Shown here piece by piece: positions 1-9,878 of a stretch of 64,000 bases of DNA. Within the stretch, counting starts at the first letter, position 1. The number at the start of each line of letters is the position of its first letter. The stretch spans positions 119,153 to 183,152 of the forward strand of contig NZ_JACCBZ010000009.1 in the NCBI RefSeq assembly GCF_013408825.1, given 5' to 3'. The DNA is from Mucilaginibacter tundrae (GTDB lineage: Bacteria; Bacteroidota; Bacteroidia; Sphingobacteriales; Sphingobacteriaceae). The notes under the pieces were generated by a model. That model saw only the letters and a list, made by a program, of their open reading frames with translations, had not been told where the DNA came from and did no database searches. The position numbers and the translations under genes are program-made.

Positions 1-2
1 AT

Positions 3-1006
<1,004 letters not shown>

Positions 1007-1011
1007 AAAAA

Positions 1012-1052
1012 TCAAAAAACATTCCGGAGCGGTTGGCTCCGGAAATGTTTTT
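1012..1052 (+). terminator. terminator-like hairpin inside atp operon, after atpE
   Basis: Stem TTCCGGAGC (1022-1030), loop GGTTG, stem GCTCCGGAA (1036-1044), then a T-run at 1047-1052. It sits directly behind the atpE stop codon and before atpF. It has the form of an intrinsic terminator, but the operon continues, so partial termination or protection of the atpE message 3' end is the likely role (inference). Confidence 0.75.
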
Positions 1053-1102
1053 GAAAGAAATTATTTAAACAAATAAAACCTAACATAAAGTAAGTATACA
1101 TT

Positions 1103-1594
1103 ATGGAGTTAGTTACACCCGAAATAGGTTTAGTATTCTGGACCACCATATCATTCCTGATATTCTTGTTCATACTAGGCAAATTTGCCTGGAAACCAAT
1201 ATTAGGCGCGATAAACGAGCGTGAAATATCTATTGAGAACGCTTTGATGAAGGCAGAAGCTGCTAAGGAAGAAATGGCCCGCTTAACCAGCGAGAATGAA
1301 TCTTTACTTAGGGAGGCCCGTGCCGAGCGTGATGTTATTTTGCAGGAAGCCCGCAAGCTGAAAGATAAGATTGTTGGTGATGCAAGAGAAGCAGCACAGG
1401 AAGAAGGTGCTAAAATGATTGAAAAAGCAAGATTGGAAATTAACATGCAAAAAGCATTGGCTATTGCTGATGTTAAAAACCAGGTAGCTACCCTTTCATT
1501 AGAAATTGCCGAAAAAGTATTGCGTAAACAATTCGAAGATGCCAGCAAACAAGATGCGTTGGTAACAGAATTATTAAAAGAAGTGAAATTGTAA
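1103..1594 (+). CDS. atpF: F1Fo-ATP synthase subunit b
   Basis: Peripheral stalk subunit b, 163 residues. One N-terminal membrane segment (about residues 11-30, VFWTTISFLIFLFILGKFAW) is followed by a long charged, alanine-rich helix (residues 45-150) that forms the stator coiled coil. Length and layout are normal for the family. It is separated from atpE by a hairpin and from atpH by a heptamer repeat array, so it is unlikely to be translationally coupled to its neighbours. Confidence 0.95.
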   Translation: MELVTPEIGLVFWTTISFLIFLFILGKFAWKPILGAINEREISIENALMKAEAAKEEMARLTSENESLLREARAERDVILQEARKLKDKIVGDAREAAQEEGAKMIEKARLEINMQKALAIADVKNQVATLSLEIAEKVLRKQFEDASKQDALVTELLKEVKL

Positions 1595-1596
1595 AA

Positions 1597-1672
1597 AGTT
1601 AAAAGTAGAAAGTTATAAGTTTAAGGTTTATCCCCTCACTTTCAACTTTCAACCTTCAACTTTCAACTCAAA
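1597..1672. repeat. inverted heptamer-repeat array between atpF and atpH
   Basis: The left arm reads as 7-nt units AGTTAAA, AGTAGAA, AGTTATA, AGTTTAA. The right arm, read on the other strand, is AGTTGAA repeated with GGTTGAA inside. The two arms are degenerate inverse complements and could fold into a long imperfect hairpin. The same 7-nt phasing with other unit sequences recurs in several gene gaps in this window. Confidence 0.7.
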
Positions 1673-1676
1673 AAAT

Positions 1677-2222
1677 ATGTCAGAAATAACGGTAGCAATA
1701 CGGTACGCCAAATCACTTATTGACCTTGCGGTAGAACAAAAAGCCTTAGAAGCAGTAAATGCTGATATGGAATTCTTTGTGCGTACCATAAAAGCAAATT
1801 CGGAGCTTAATGCGGTTTTGGTAAACCCTATCATTTATCATGATAAAAAGATTCAGATACTTGATGCCATTTTTGGCGGTAAAGTAAGCCCGGTTACCAT
1901 CGCGTTTTTTAAACTGATGGTAAATAAAAACCGTGCTGAAGTTTTATATCCTGCAGCGCAGGAATTCATCAACCAGTATGATGTTATCAATAACATTATC
2001 AAGGCAACAGTTGTTTCGGCTGCCGAATTATCAGAAGCTAATAAGAAAACAATTGTAGCCGAGATTGAAGCATCAACCAAAGGAACTGTTAAACTTACTG
2101 CTAAGGTAGCCCCCGCATTAATTGGGGGCTTTATTTTAACCGTAGGCGACAGGCAGGTTGATACCAGTATATCAAGCAGCTTAACTAAGTTGAAAAAGGA
2201 ATTTTCGCAGGCTGCAGTTTAA
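1677..2222 (+). CDS. atpH: F1-ATP synthase subunit delta
   Basis: Delta (OSCP-type) subunit, 181 residues, which joins the top of F1 to the b stalk. The N-terminal helical domain begins MSEITVAIRYAKSLIDLA, a family hallmark. The C-terminal part contains ALIGGFILTVGDRQVDTS (about residues 146-163), the conserved signature before the end. Position between atpF and atpA is canonical. Nothing unusual apart from the repeat array in front of it. Confidence 0.95.
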   Translation: MSEITVAIRYAKSLIDLAVEQKALEAVNADMEFFVRTIKANSELNAVLVNPIIYHDKKIQILDAIFGGKVSPVTIAFFKLMVNKNRAEVLYPAAQEFINQYDVINNIIKATVVSAAELSEANKKTIVAEIEASTKGTVKLTAKVAPALIGGFILTVGDRQVDTSISSSLTKLKKEFSQAAV

Positions 2223-2260
2223 TTAAGTAAAAAATCAAAACTCTAAATAAAATTTAAAAA

Positions 2261-3835
2261 ATGGTAGAGGTAAGACCAGATGAAGTATCAGCAATATTGC
2301 GCCAGCAGTTGTCAGGCTTCAAGTCAGAATCTGAATTAGAAGAAGTAGGTACCGTGCTCCAGGTGGGTGACGGTATTGCCCGTGTATACGGCTTAACTAA
2401 AGTACAATCAGGCGAGTTAGTTGAATTTGCTGATGGCCTACAGGGCATCGTGCTTAACCTTGAAGAAGACAACGTAGGTGTTGTATTACTGGGTCAGTCG
2501 GACAATGTAAAAGAAGGCGACACAGTATCACGTACTAAAAAGATCGCTTCAATTAACGTTGGCGAAGGCATGCTTGGCCGTGTTGTTAACACATTAGGCG
2601 AGCCTATCGACGGTAAAGGACCAATCACAGGTAAAACTTACGAAATGCCTATCGAGCGTAAAGCGCCGGGTGTTATTTACCGTCAGCCGGTTACTGAGCC
2701 TTTACAAACAGGTATCAAAGCTATCGACGCGATGATCCCTATCGGCCGTGGCCAGCGTGAGTTGGTAATCGGTGACCGCCAAACAGGTAAAACCGCGGTT
2801 TGTATCGATACTATCATCAACCAAAAAGAATTTTATGCAGCCGGCAAACCGGTTTATTGTATATATGTAGCTTGCGGCCAAAAAGCTTCGACTGTTGCGA
2901 ACATCGTTCGTACGTTGGAAGAAAATGGCGCTATGGCTTACTCAGTAGTTGTTGCCGCTACCGCTGCCGATCCTGCTCCAATGCAGTTCTTCGCGCCGTT
3001 TGCAGGAGCTGCTATCGGTGAGTTTTTCCGTGATACCGGACGCCCTGCTTTGATCATTTATGATGATCTTTCAAAACAAGCGGTGGCTTACCGTGAGGTA
3101 TCATTGTTATTACGTCGCCCACCGGGCCGTGAGGCTTATCCAGGTGACGTGTTTTACCTGCACAGCCGTCTATTAGAACGTGCCGCTAAAATCAACCAAA
3201 ATGATTCTATCGCTGCAGAAATGAACGATTTACCTGAATCATTAAAAGAAATCGTAAAAGGTGGTGGTTCATTAACCGCATTACCAATCATCGAAACACA
3301 GGCAGGTGACGTATCAGCTTATATCCCAACCAACGTGATCTCGATCACTGATGGCCAGATATTCCTTGAATCAAACTTATTCAACGCAGGTGTTCGTCCG
3401 GCTATTAACGTAGGTATCTCGGTATCACGTGTAGGTGGTAACGCGCAGATCAAATCAATGAAGAAAGTTGCAGGTACCTTAAAGCTTGACCAGGCGCAAT
3501 ACCGCGAGCTTGAGGCCTTCTCAAAATTCGGATCTGATTTGGACGCATCAACCAAAAACGTATTGGATAAAGGTGCACGTAACGTTGAAATACTTAAACA
3601 AGGACAATTTTCGCCTGTAACCGTTGAAAAACAAGTTGCTGTTATTTACTTAGGAACTAAAAACCTAATGCGTAGCGTGCCTGTAAAAGACATACGTACA
3701 TTTGAAAAAGAATACACTGATCAGTTAGAAGAGCGTCACCCTGAAGTATTAGCTGCACTAAAAGCAGGTAAACTGGATGACTCTGTTACCAGCGTACTGG
3801 AAACAGTTGCAAAAGAACTGGCAGGGAAATATTAA
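2261..3835 (+). CDS. atpA: F1-ATP synthase subunit alpha
   Basis: Alpha subunit of the catalytic head, 524 residues. The Walker A motif GDRQTGKT is at residues 171-178, and the family block [25 protein letters not shown] follows near residue 285 (about bases 3115-3190). Alpha binds nucleotide at the non-catalytic sites. The partner beta subunit (atpD) and epsilon (atpC) are not in this cluster; in many Bacteroidota they lie in a separate atpDC unit (known for the phylum). Certain identification. Confidence 0.98.
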   Translation: MVEVRPDEVSAILRQQLSGFKSESELEEVGTVLQVGDGIARVYGLTKVQSGELVEFADGLQGIVLNLEEDNVGVVLLGQSDNVKEGDTVSRTKKIASINVGEGMLGRVVNTLGEPIDGKGPITGKTYEMPIERKAPGVIYRQPVTEPLQTGIKAIDAMIPIGRGQRELVIGDRQTGKTAVCIDTIINQKEFYAAGKPVYCIYVACGQKASTVANIVRTLEENGAMAYSVVVAATAADPAPMQFFAPFAGAAIGEFFRDTGRPALIIYDDLSKQAVAYREVSLLLRRPPGREAYPGDVFYLHSRLLERAAKINQNDSIAAEMNDLPESLKEIVKGGGSLTALPIIETQAGDVSAYIPTNVISITDGQIFLESNLFNAGVRPAINVGISVSRVGGNAQIKSMKKVAGTLKLDQAQYRELEAFSKFGSDLDASTKNVLDKGARNVEILKQGQFSPVTVEKQVAVIYLGTKNLMRSVPVKDIRTFEKEYTDQLEERHPEVLAALKAGKLDDSVTSVLETVAKELAGKY

Positions 3836-3837
3836 TT

Positions 3838-3956
3838 TTAGATTTGAGATATTAGATGTGAGACAATAACACATCTAATATTTATAAGAATGAGTTTGGA
3901 TATTAAGACAGGGAGAAATCTCATATCTCATATCTCACATCTCACATCTCAAAAAA
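3838..3956. repeat. inverted heptamer-repeat array between atpA and atpG
   Basis: The right arm is five 7-nt units ATCTCAT, ATCTCAT, ATCTCAC, ATCTCAC, ATCTCAA. The left arm carries the complementary units TTGAGAT, ATTAGAT, GTGAGAC. The architecture matches the atpF-atpH gap although the unit sequence is unrelated. Confidence 0.7.
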
Positions 3957-3959
3957 AGA

Positions 3960-4844
3960 ATGGCTAATTTAAAAGAAGTAAGAAACAGGATAGCATCGGT
4001 AAGCTCAACACAGCAGATCACCAAGGCCATGAAAATGGTTTCGGCTGCAAAGTTAAAGCGTGCCACCAATGCCATAGTAGCGTTACGCCCATACGCAACC
4101 AAGCTTAAAGAACTGCTGGCAAACTTGTCCGCAAGTTTAGAGGATGGTTCTTCTCCGTTTTTAGAAGAGCGCGAGCCTAAAAAAGTGCTTGTTGTGGTGG
4201 TTAACTCCAACCGTGGTTTGGCTGGTGCATTCAACATGAATGCTATCAAAACAGCCAATAATCTTATTGCTGAAAAATATAGTAACCAGCTTCGTGCCGG
4301 CAACGTATCTATAGTTGCTATTGGTAAAAAGGCACAGGAATTTTACCAGAGGCGTAGTTACAATGTTATTGGCAACAATAACGATGTTTATTTAGACCTT
4401 AATTTCCTTAACGTTTCAAAAATAACTGAAAGCATTATGGATAGCTTTTTAAAAGGCCAGTATGATAGGGTTGAATTGGTTTATAACCAATTCCGCAACG
4501 CTGCAGTACAAATTTTGGTTGCTGAGCAATTACTGCCGGTTCCGAAAACTGAAAAGCTCGCTAATGCCAGCACTACACAGGTTGATTATATTTTAGAGCC
4601 ATCTCAGGAAGAAATTGTTGAGCAATTAATACCTAAGAATATTAAAATCCAGGTTTACAAAGCCGTACTAGATTCACATGCATCAGAGCATGGCGCACGT
4701 ATGACAGCGATGGATAAAGCTACCGAGAATGCCGGTGATTTATTGAAAGCCCTTAAACTTTCATACAACCAGGCTCGCCAGGCAGCCATCACCACAGAGC
4801 TGACAGAGATTGTGAGCGGTGCTGCAGCTTTAACAGGCGCGTAA
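3960..4844 (+). CDS. atpG: F1-ATP synthase subunit gamma
   Basis: Central rotor subunit gamma, 294 residues. The N-terminal helix MANLKEVRNRIASVSSTQQITKAMKMVSAAK and the C-terminal helix NAGDLLKALKLSYNQARQAAITTELTEIVSGAAAL are the two halves of the conserved rotor coiled coil; both are intact. It is the last gene of the operon, followed 21 bp later by a strong intrinsic terminator. Confidence 0.97.
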   Translation: MANLKEVRNRIASVSSTQQITKAMKMVSAAKLKRATNAIVALRPYATKLKELLANLSASLEDGSSPFLEEREPKKVLVVVVNSNRGLAGAFNMNAIKTANNLIAEKYSNQLRAGNVSIVAIGKKAQEFYQRRSYNVIGNNNDVYLDLNFLNVSKITESIMDSFLKGQYDRVELVYNQFRNAAVQILVAEQLLPVPKTEKLANASTTQVDYILEPSQEEIVEQLIPKNIKIQVYKAVLDSHASEHGARMTAMDKATENAGDLLKALKLSYNQARQAAITTELTEIVSGAAALTGA

Positions 4845-4865
4845 GCTTTAATAAAATACTTTTAA

Positions 4866-4896
4866 GGGGCCGGAAGTTATCTTCCGGCCTTTTTTG
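4866..4896 (+). terminator. intrinsic terminator of the atp operon
   Basis: Perfect 9-bp stem GGCCGGAAG (4868-4876) and CTTCCGGCC (4881-4889) with a 4-nt loop TTAT, followed by six T. Confidence 0.92.
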
Positions 4897-4940
4897 TTTA
4901 AACTAACCTCCTCCTAATTACAGATTACAAGAAGTTAAAT

Positions 4941-4956
4941 TATGCCGATTGGCATA
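4941..4956. promoter_or_regulatory. TATGCC-N4-GGCATA palindrome (copy 1 of 4)
   Basis: The sequence TATGCCGATTGGCATA is a 6+6 inverted repeat with a 4-nt spacer. It lies between the atp terminator and the 3' end of the minus-strand gene ending at 4962. Near-identical palindromes precede three late phage genes at 27,237, 34,744 and 39,666. A protein-binding site is inferred. Confidence 0.4.
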
Positions 4957-4961
4957 GTTGG

Positions 4962-5393
4962 TTAAACAAAAACTACATCATCCCGATTACCATCATATAC
5001 CTCAGTTTCTACCAATTGGGTAAGCAAAGCTTTTAGCATCGCTTCTCTTGCCCAATGCTGTTCAGTTGGGCTGGCATCTTCCTGGTACCATTTGATGGGT
5101 TTGTTGATCTCAATACGATCCTTATAAACAAACTTTTTAGTTGGATGCATTTTGGTTCCGTCATAACTGTTCAGATTTTCTGATATAATTATTTTCGCGA
5201 ACTGTTTTAAGGTGAGATCTATCTGTAAACAATCATCAAGTGAGTTTTTAAAATCATGCTTATCTTCTAACCAAAGGGTTAAGGTGTCGCCATTAATTTC
5301 ATGGTCGGCAATGGAGATACGGCTGTAATCGTAATCTACTGTTATAATCAGCCACCATAAGTGCTGTTTTAGTTTTTGTGTGATCTTTATCAT
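4962..5393 (-). CDS. hypothetical protein, 143 aa
   Basis: I do not recognise this family. The protein is soluble, with no signal peptide or membrane segment, starts MIKITQKLKQHLWWLI and has mixed alpha/beta composition rich in charged residues. The start is the ATG at 5393, directly after a heptamer-repeat array. It is transcribed against the atp operon, tail to tail, sharing the short gap with the atpG terminator and a TATGCC palindrome. Coding is supported by an uninterrupted frame and natural composition only. Confidence 0.6.
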   Translation of the reverse strand: MIKITQKLKQHLWWLIITVDYDYSRISIADHEINGDTLTLWLEDKHDFKNSLDDCLQIDLTLKQFAKIIISENLNSYDGTKMHPTKKFVYKDRIEINKPIKWYQEDASPTEQHWAREAMLKALLTQLVETEVYDGNRDDVVFV

Positions 5394-5401
5394 GTTGGTT
5401 T

Positions 5402-5527
5402 TAGTATCAAGTAATTAGTATCAAGTAGCTAGTACTACTGTTATTTTATAGGCTTGTAAAAAGTAGATAGCATAACTATCCACCCAAGAAAAAATCTTGG
5501 TACTTGATACTATCTACTTGATACTCT
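5402..5527. repeat. inverted heptamer-repeat array
   Basis: Left arm units AGTATCA, AGTAATT, AGTATCA, AGTAGCT, AGTACTA. Right arm read on the other strand AGTATCA, AGTAGAT, AGTATCA, AGTACCA. It lies between two minus-strand genes. A small additional inverted repeat, CAAGA then TCTTG, sits in the centre. Confidence 0.7.
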
Positions 5528-5537
5528 AAAGAAAAAT

Positions 5538-5720
5538 CTATTTAAACGCTGGTGTCCATCCGGGTAAATACTGCTGTATAGCGGCTATTTCGCGGTGGTA
5601 TTTTTGGCAAGTGCTTTGGTAAGCCTGGTAGCGTAATAGTAATTCGTTATTTTGTGGTTCGGTTTGGATAGGCGCATTACTCTGGCTGGCAGTTTGCAGC
5701 GCGGAGTAGGCTATGTACAT
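5538..5720 (-). CDS. small hypothetical protein, 60 aa
   Basis: A short Gln/Ala/Tyr-rich helical protein, MYIAYSALQTASQSNAPIQ at the start and QQYLPGWTPAFK at the end, without membrane segments. It lies upstream of the 143-residue gene on the same strand, separated from it by a repeat array, and diverges from the S24 regulator gene. Coding status rests only on an open frame and plausible composition, so it may be spurious. Confidence 0.4.
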   Translation of the reverse strand: MYIAYSALQTASQSNAPIQTEPQNNELLLRYQAYQSTCQKYHREIAAIQQYLPGWTPAFK

Positions 5721-5968
5721 GGTTCAGGTTGTATTATATTCTTTCTTCGTCTTATCTTTCTCTTGTTTGGTTTATTTGAACCTATCATCCGGGATGCGTG
5801 GCGTAATAATAAAGCAACGAGCACTTTATTTGTATTTTTTCTTTATTTTCTTTACAAATCATTTGGATTATTTATTTATTAGGTATAATTTAGCATTGTT
5901 TAACAATACAAATATAAAGATATTTCTTTGTTAAAATAAATAATTGTTGAAAACTTATTTTAATAGTT

Positions 5969-6661
5969 ATGGAAGATCAGTCAAAACCCAACAAGATAAA
6001 AAGAGTACGCCCGGAGACTTTAGAGTTCATTATTTTGTATAATCAGCTTCGAGGTAAGGCATTTTCCGGCAATACACAATTGGCCGAGGCGCTGGGATTT
6101 AATTCAACAAGCTCTATAACTGAGATTATTAAAAGTCGCCAAAATATCGACCCTGAAAAACTTAGAATTTTTAAAGAAATCTATAAAGATTATTTAACAC
6201 CACAAAAACCAACAGAAAACACTGTATTGCAACCAGCCGAACCCGGCATACCTATGTACGAAATTATAGCAACAGCCTCGGGAGTTGAGATTTATAACGA
6301 TATTAATGACACCCAAAGTGTGGGCCGAATGAATTTCCCCGGCATTGAAGAATGCGATTTTGCATTACCTGTTTGGGGTCACAGTATGTACCCCTACCTG
6401 GAAAATGGTTGTTGGGTAGCATTAAAGATCATCCACGATAAAAAAATATTACCGGGTGAGGTTTATTATATTGAATGGGGAGATTACCGCATGTATAAAC
6501 GCCTGCTCGCGGGTGACCATCCGGATGAGGTTATCGCCCATTCAGATAATACAACTGAGATGATTGGCAACCGCTTAAAGTATGCGCCATTTGTAGTGAA
6601 AATTGATGATATTAAAAAACTTTGCTTAGTGAAAGATATACATAAGAAACACAACCATTAA
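5969..6661 (+). CDS. S24/LexA-like peptidase-type transcriptional regulator
   Basis: A 230-residue repressor-type protein. Residues 15-75 form a helical DNA-binding part (TQLAEALGFNSTSSITEIIKSR resembles a helix-turn-helix). Residues 95-215 form an S24 peptidase fold with the Ser-Lys dyad at Ser139 (WGHSMYP) and Lys177 (YRMYKRLL). S24 proteins such as LexA and phage CI self-cleave when RecA is activated; the usual Ala-Gly cleavage pair is not obvious here (TASGVE near 102-107). It is far from the phage module, so a host regulator is as likely as a phage one. Confidence 0.82.
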   Translation: MEDQSKPNKIKRVRPETLEFIILYNQLRGKAFSGNTQLAEALGFNSTSSITEIIKSRQNIDPEKLRIFKEIYKDYLTPQKPTENTVLQPAEPGIPMYEIIATASGVEIYNDINDTQSVGRMNFPGIEECDFALPVWGHSMYPYLENGCWVALKIIHDKKILPGEVYYIEWGDYRMYKRLLAGDHPDEVIAHSDNTTEMIGNRLKYAPFVVKIDDIKKLCLVKDIHKKHNH

Positions 6662-6731
6662 CCTTAATATTAACGGACGAAACATCCTTCAATTAGAAAT
6701 TACTATATTTAGCTGATACAAAATCAATCTC

Positions 6732-7226
6732 ATGCCGCCAGAGGTCATTCAAATCCCATACAGTAAAAAATCAGGATATGCGGGTTTAGCCGTATTACTT
6801 ATATTGATGTTATTTCTACTAAAAACAGCTGTTACCAACTATTTGGCGCATGATATATTAGGGGCAAGCGTTTTTGGCGCGTTCGTTCTATTTTTATTGT
6901 TTGTGATGGGATTGTTGGTTCTCACCAGACTCATACCCGCGTTTAAAGGCGAGGTAGCCCTGGAACTGGATGAGGATGGCGTAAAGGACTATATCCGCAA
7001 CATTATACTGGAATGGAAAGATATTGAGGACATAGGTCTTAGACCAGGGCGTAGCACGGCCATGCTGGTTTTCGAGCTAAAGTTCGAATCTGATTTTGGC
7101 AAGCAGGTATTTGTTTCGCTTCGTTGGGTTGAGGGCAAAGACCAGGATATTTTTAAAACTGTGCTAAACTACTTTGATGCCGCGGAAGGGATTGAACGTG
7201 TTGATGAAGATGAGGAAGAAGAATAA
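6732..7226 (+). CDS. two-helix membrane protein, STM3941-like
   Basis: A 164-residue protein with two membrane segments (about residues 16-33 and 43-66) followed by a cytosolic beta-rich domain containing ELDEDGVKDYI and WKDIEDIG, and a very acidic C-terminus. This layout resembles STM3941-type proteins of unknown function with a PH-like domain. It is followed 8 bp later by an acetyltransferase gene, so the two are probably co-transcribed. Family assignment is by pattern only. Confidence 0.6.
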   Translation: MPPEVIQIPYSKKSGYAGLAVLLILMLFLLKTAVTNYLAHDILGASVFGAFVLFLLFVMGLLVLTRLIPAFKGEVALELDEDGVKDYIRNIILEWKDIEDIGLRPGRSTAMLVFELKFESDFGKQVFVSLRWVEGKDQDIFKTVLNYFDAAEGIERVDEDEEEE

Positions 7227-7234
7227 TTTTCAGC

Positions 7235-7735
7235 ATGAGTATTCGCCTTGCAACACCTGAGGATATTCCCGCCATTATGCAAATGATTGCTGCTGTGGTA
7301 CCGCTTATGCATTCATCAGGTAATTTCCAATGGGATAGTACATACCCCAATGTCAAGGTCTTTGAAGACGATATTGCTTTAAACCAGTTATGGGTTGCGG
7401 ATATTGATAGTAAAATTGGAGGTATAGCAGCCATAACCACCGACCAGGATGCAGAATATGCTGAGGTTGGCTGGGATATTAATGAAATAGCTATTGTTAC
7501 CCACCGCCTTGCGGTTAGTGTAAATCATCGTCGCCAGGGAATTGCTGAAGCTTTATTAAAACAGGCTGAAATTGTAGCGCAAAACCGTGGTATTAAAATT
7601 TTAAGGATAGATACTAATAGTAATAATAAAGCAACCCGCCTTCTTTTTCCAAAACTAGGATATGAGTTTGCCGGAGAGATCAGCCTATTATTTAGACCCA
7701 ATTTAAAATTTTATTGCTACGAAAAAATAATCTAA
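7235..7735 (+). CDS. GNAT-family N-acetyltransferase
   Basis: A 166-residue protein of GNAT fold that moves an acetyl group from acetyl-CoA to an amine; the substrate is unknown. It begins MSIRLATPEDIPAIMQMI, the usual first strand and helix. The acetyl-CoA motif A is RLAVSVNHRRQGIAEALLKQA (about residues 92-111), with R-R-Q-G-I-A as the pyrophosphate loop, followed by LRIDTNSNN and LFPKLGYEFAGE. Length is normal. It is probably in an operon with the membrane protein 8 bp upstream. Confidence 0.88.
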   Translation: MSIRLATPEDIPAIMQMIAAVVPLMHSSGNFQWDSTYPNVKVFEDDIALNQLWVADIDSKIGGIAAITTDQDAEYAEVGWDINEIAIVTHRLAVSVNHRRQGIAEALLKQAEIVAQNRGIKILRIDTNSNNKATRLLFPKLGYEFAGEISLLFRPNLKFYCYEKII

Positions 7736-8059
7736 CCAGTATATAAAGAGCTCGTATACAAACTGTTTAATTGTTAATAACTTTTATATAAAAATTTATA
7801 TAAAATAAGCATTTTTAATTCACCAATTAAAAATCAGCTCTTAAACAAACGATTTAAGTTTCTAATATTTAATTTATTCTTAAAAGTTATTAAAATAGGA
7901 CAGCTTAGGTATAGGATTTTCTATTTTTAAAGCCGAACTAAATAATTTTATTAAAAATTATAATAATTGACCTCTTTTAAAATCGTTCACAGTTATTTAT
8001 GTTATCAGTATAATAACCAATTATCTGTATAACCAATTACGCATTTAAAAATTATATTA
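7736..8059. other. AT-rich intergenic region, no gene seen
   Basis: This 324-bp gap is very AT-rich. It holds a short direct repeat, TAACCAATTA, twice near 8010-8040 ahead of the next gene. I see no RNA gene, hairpin terminator or credible promoter pair. Confidence 0.5.
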
Positions 8060-8350
8060 ATGGACTTAAAATCATTGTATATGATTGTCATAATTATTAT
8101 GGCGACAATTATCGTAGAATTTTACAAAAGGGAACGTGACAAAGTAACAACTAACCTACATGCCAATAATTTAAAAGACCTACTTACTATCACCGCACTG
8201 GAATATAAACACAGCCATTGGGATACTATAAATCACAATGGGTGCGATTTGGTCGACAAAAAAATATCTTCATTAGTTAACAGTTACGAAAAAGGCGAAA
8301 TAAAAAGCTCCGTTCTTCAGAAAAAAGTATATTCCTTATTAAAAAACTGA
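8060..8350 (+). CDS. small membrane-anchored hypothetical protein, 96 aa
   Basis: One N-terminal membrane segment (residues 6-21, LYMIVIIIMATIIVEF) is followed by a charged cytosolic part ending KKVYSLLKN. Family unknown. It is followed by an intrinsic terminator 16 bp after the stop, so it forms its own transcript end. The next gene (8538) has a similar layout, one membrane segment then a helical charged tail, and may be a distant relative. Confidence 0.6.
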   Translation: MDLKSLYMIVIIIMATIIVEFYKRERDKVTTNLHANNLKDLLTITALEYKHSHWDTINHNGCDLVDKKISSLVNSYEKGEIKSSVLQKKVYSLLKN

Positions 8351-8365
8351 AATAGTACTTTTCTT

Positions 8366-8395
8366 AGAAAAAGCGGCGCTATGCCGCTTTTTTTA
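8366..8395 (+). terminator. intrinsic terminator
   Basis: Stem AAAAAGCGGC (8368-8377), loop GCTAT, stem GCCGCTTTTT (8383-8392), then more T. Ends the transcript of the gene at 8060-8350. Confidence 0.9.
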
Positions 8396-8537
8396 TTTAA
8401 TAGTTTTCCACAAAAGAAATATTTGCGAAACCCCACACCCCTCTTATCGTATAAATACGAATAGAATTATAGCGAAAGATGTATTAGAACGCTATCGCGA
8501 TTTTTCTTCTTTATATAAGTTATTTTAATTAAAAGTT

Positions 8538-8930
8538 ATGGAAGACGTTTTATTACTTCTGATTCTAGCACCTACAGCTTTGTTTTTGATTCTAAAATTT
8601 GATACAAAACAAAACCGTAAAATAAAAAAAGTTTTAAAAGACACCCATAATATTCAACCTTTATTCCTGATGCGCGCTGCAGAGCAAAAATTAAAGGAAT
8701 TAAATACACAGCTATATGGTAATATAACCTTAATAGCTAATGGTGCACCCAGTGGCAGAATTAATATAAATGAAGGAGCAAGGCAAATGCTGATTTCACA
8801 ATTAAGTAAGCTGACCAGCAACTATAATTTAGGCGAATTAAACTTAAAAGAATATAATAATAAGCTTAGTGAAATGATTCAGACTATTAATCAAGTTAAG
8901 TACCTGAATTTCGAACAGATAAACAATTGA
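8538..8930 (+). CDS. membrane-anchored hypothetical protein, 130 aa
   Basis: The N-terminal segment EDVLLLLILAPTALFLIL is a single membrane anchor, and the rest is helical and polar (KELNTQLYGNITLIANGAPSG, then LSKLTSNYNLGELNLKEYNNK). No family is recognised. It sits 50-70 bp upstream of a helix-turn-helix regulator on the same strand, without a terminator between them. Confidence 0.55.
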   Translation: MEDVLLLLILAPTALFLILKFDTKQNRKIKKVLKDTHNIQPLFLMRAAEQKLKELNTQLYGNITLIANGAPSGRININEGARQMLISQLSKLTSNYNLGELNLKEYNNKLSEMIQTINQVKYLNFEQINN

Positions 8931-9000
8931 TCCGTATCATTATCATCTTTAAATAAGTAATTTTTGTTTTATACCTACTTTGCTTATTATTGCAGCCTGT

Positions 9001-9363
9001 ATGACTGACGAGGCGGTAATAAAACGTTTAAAAGTAATTGTTAAGGAGCATGGAGGCCAACTTGGCTTGGCTAATACAATTGGGGTTGATCAAGGCTTTA
9101 TAAGCAAGGTAATCAACAGAAAACAAGAGATGAGCTATTATCTTATTCGTAAGCTCTGTTTTCAACTAAAATACTCTCCTGAATGGCTGATACTTGGCAC
9201 TGGAGAAAAAATGATAAACAAACCTGATTCAGCCAAGTTAATTACCGAGATCCAGATGTTGCGCACTGAAGTTGATATTCTGCATGCAAGAATGCGGGCG
9301 TACGAGATTGAATTAAATGAACTAAGAGTAGAATATCCTTCTACAAGTCAAAAAACAGGTTAA
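9001..9363 (+). CDS. Cro/CI-type helix-turn-helix regulator
   Basis: About 120 residues. I start at the ATG at 9001 rather than the upstream start at 8980, whose seven extra residues are hydrophobic and not family-like. Residues 1-60 form a Cro/CI-like DNA-binding domain (GGQLGLANTIGVDQGFISKVINRKQEMSYYLIRKLC with ISKVI as recognition helix), with PEWLILGTGE after it, typical of phage and host XRE proteins. A C-terminal coiled coil follows (ITEIQMLRTEVDILHARMRAYEIELNEL), likely for dimerisation. Confidence 0.75.
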   Translation: MTDEAVIKRLKVIVKEHGGQLGLANTIGVDQGFISKVINRKQEMSYYLIRKLCFQLKYSPEWLILGTGEKMINKPDSAKLITEIQMLRTEVDILHARMRAYEIELNELRVEYPSTSQKTG

Positions 9364-9376
9364 ATATTAAAACTGG

Positions 9377-9607
9377 TTATATTATGATGGCGGTATGCTC
9401 TGACCTTAGTATTCCAAGCATTTTACGCTTGTGGTACATTATCCCTAATGAGCAAATTAGAACACTTGTTAATAATGTTATTGCAATAATAACATCTGCA
9501 ATTGAAATATAACCCTTAGCTCCGGCAAAAACCAAACCAGCCTTGGGGACAAACAACCCTACTAGGGGAAACGTTAAAAAGATTCGAAATAGTATAAGAT
9601 CTTCCAT
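9377..9607 (-). CDS. small membrane protein, 76 aa
   Basis: Two hydrophobic segments (residues 5-27 and 35-57) and a basic C-terminal tail HKRKMLGILRSEH. No family recognised. It converges with the Cro/CI-type gene, leaving 13 bp between stop codons. Coding status is plausible from the clear two-helix pattern but unproven. Confidence 0.45.
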   Translation of the reverse strand: MEDLILFRIFLTFPLVGLFVPKAGLVFAGAKGYISIADVIIAITLLTSVLICSLGIMYHKRKMLGILRSEHTAIII

Positions 9608-9878
9608 ACGCTACAACTGTTTATTGTAACAATTGTAACAAATAAGATGCCGATTTGTTTGGACTATGATTAAACTACATGCAAAATTTCAGCACACTTG
9701 TTATAAGTAACTAATAATCAATACCTTCGACAATTGGATGAATTATTATTTTATCCAATTATATGAATGGCGAATAGTTCTGCATAAAAAATCAGTGTTT
9801 TAGTTCTGAAAAACAGACATTATTTGTAATGAAACGAGCATTGTGTCCAACCATTAGTACTAGTTATTTACACTTCAA

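Noticed and set aside
1012..1548. Minus-strand ORF of 178 aa over atpF
   Set aside because: Shadow of subunit b; the plus-strand protein is unmistakable.
1597..5527. CRISPR array suggested by regularly spaced repeats in gene gaps
   Set aside because: Units are 7 nt, degenerate and contiguous with no spacers; no cas genes in the window.
5652..5934. Plus-strand ORFs of 76 and 73 aa before the S24 regulator
   Set aside because: Phe/Leu/Tyr-rich translations of an AT-rich intergenic stretch, in two competing frames.
5969..9363. S24 and Cro/CI-type regulators as immunity genes of the phage at 27 kb
   Set aside because: They lie some 18-20 kb away with host-like genes in between, so linkage to the phage is not supported by sequence alone.
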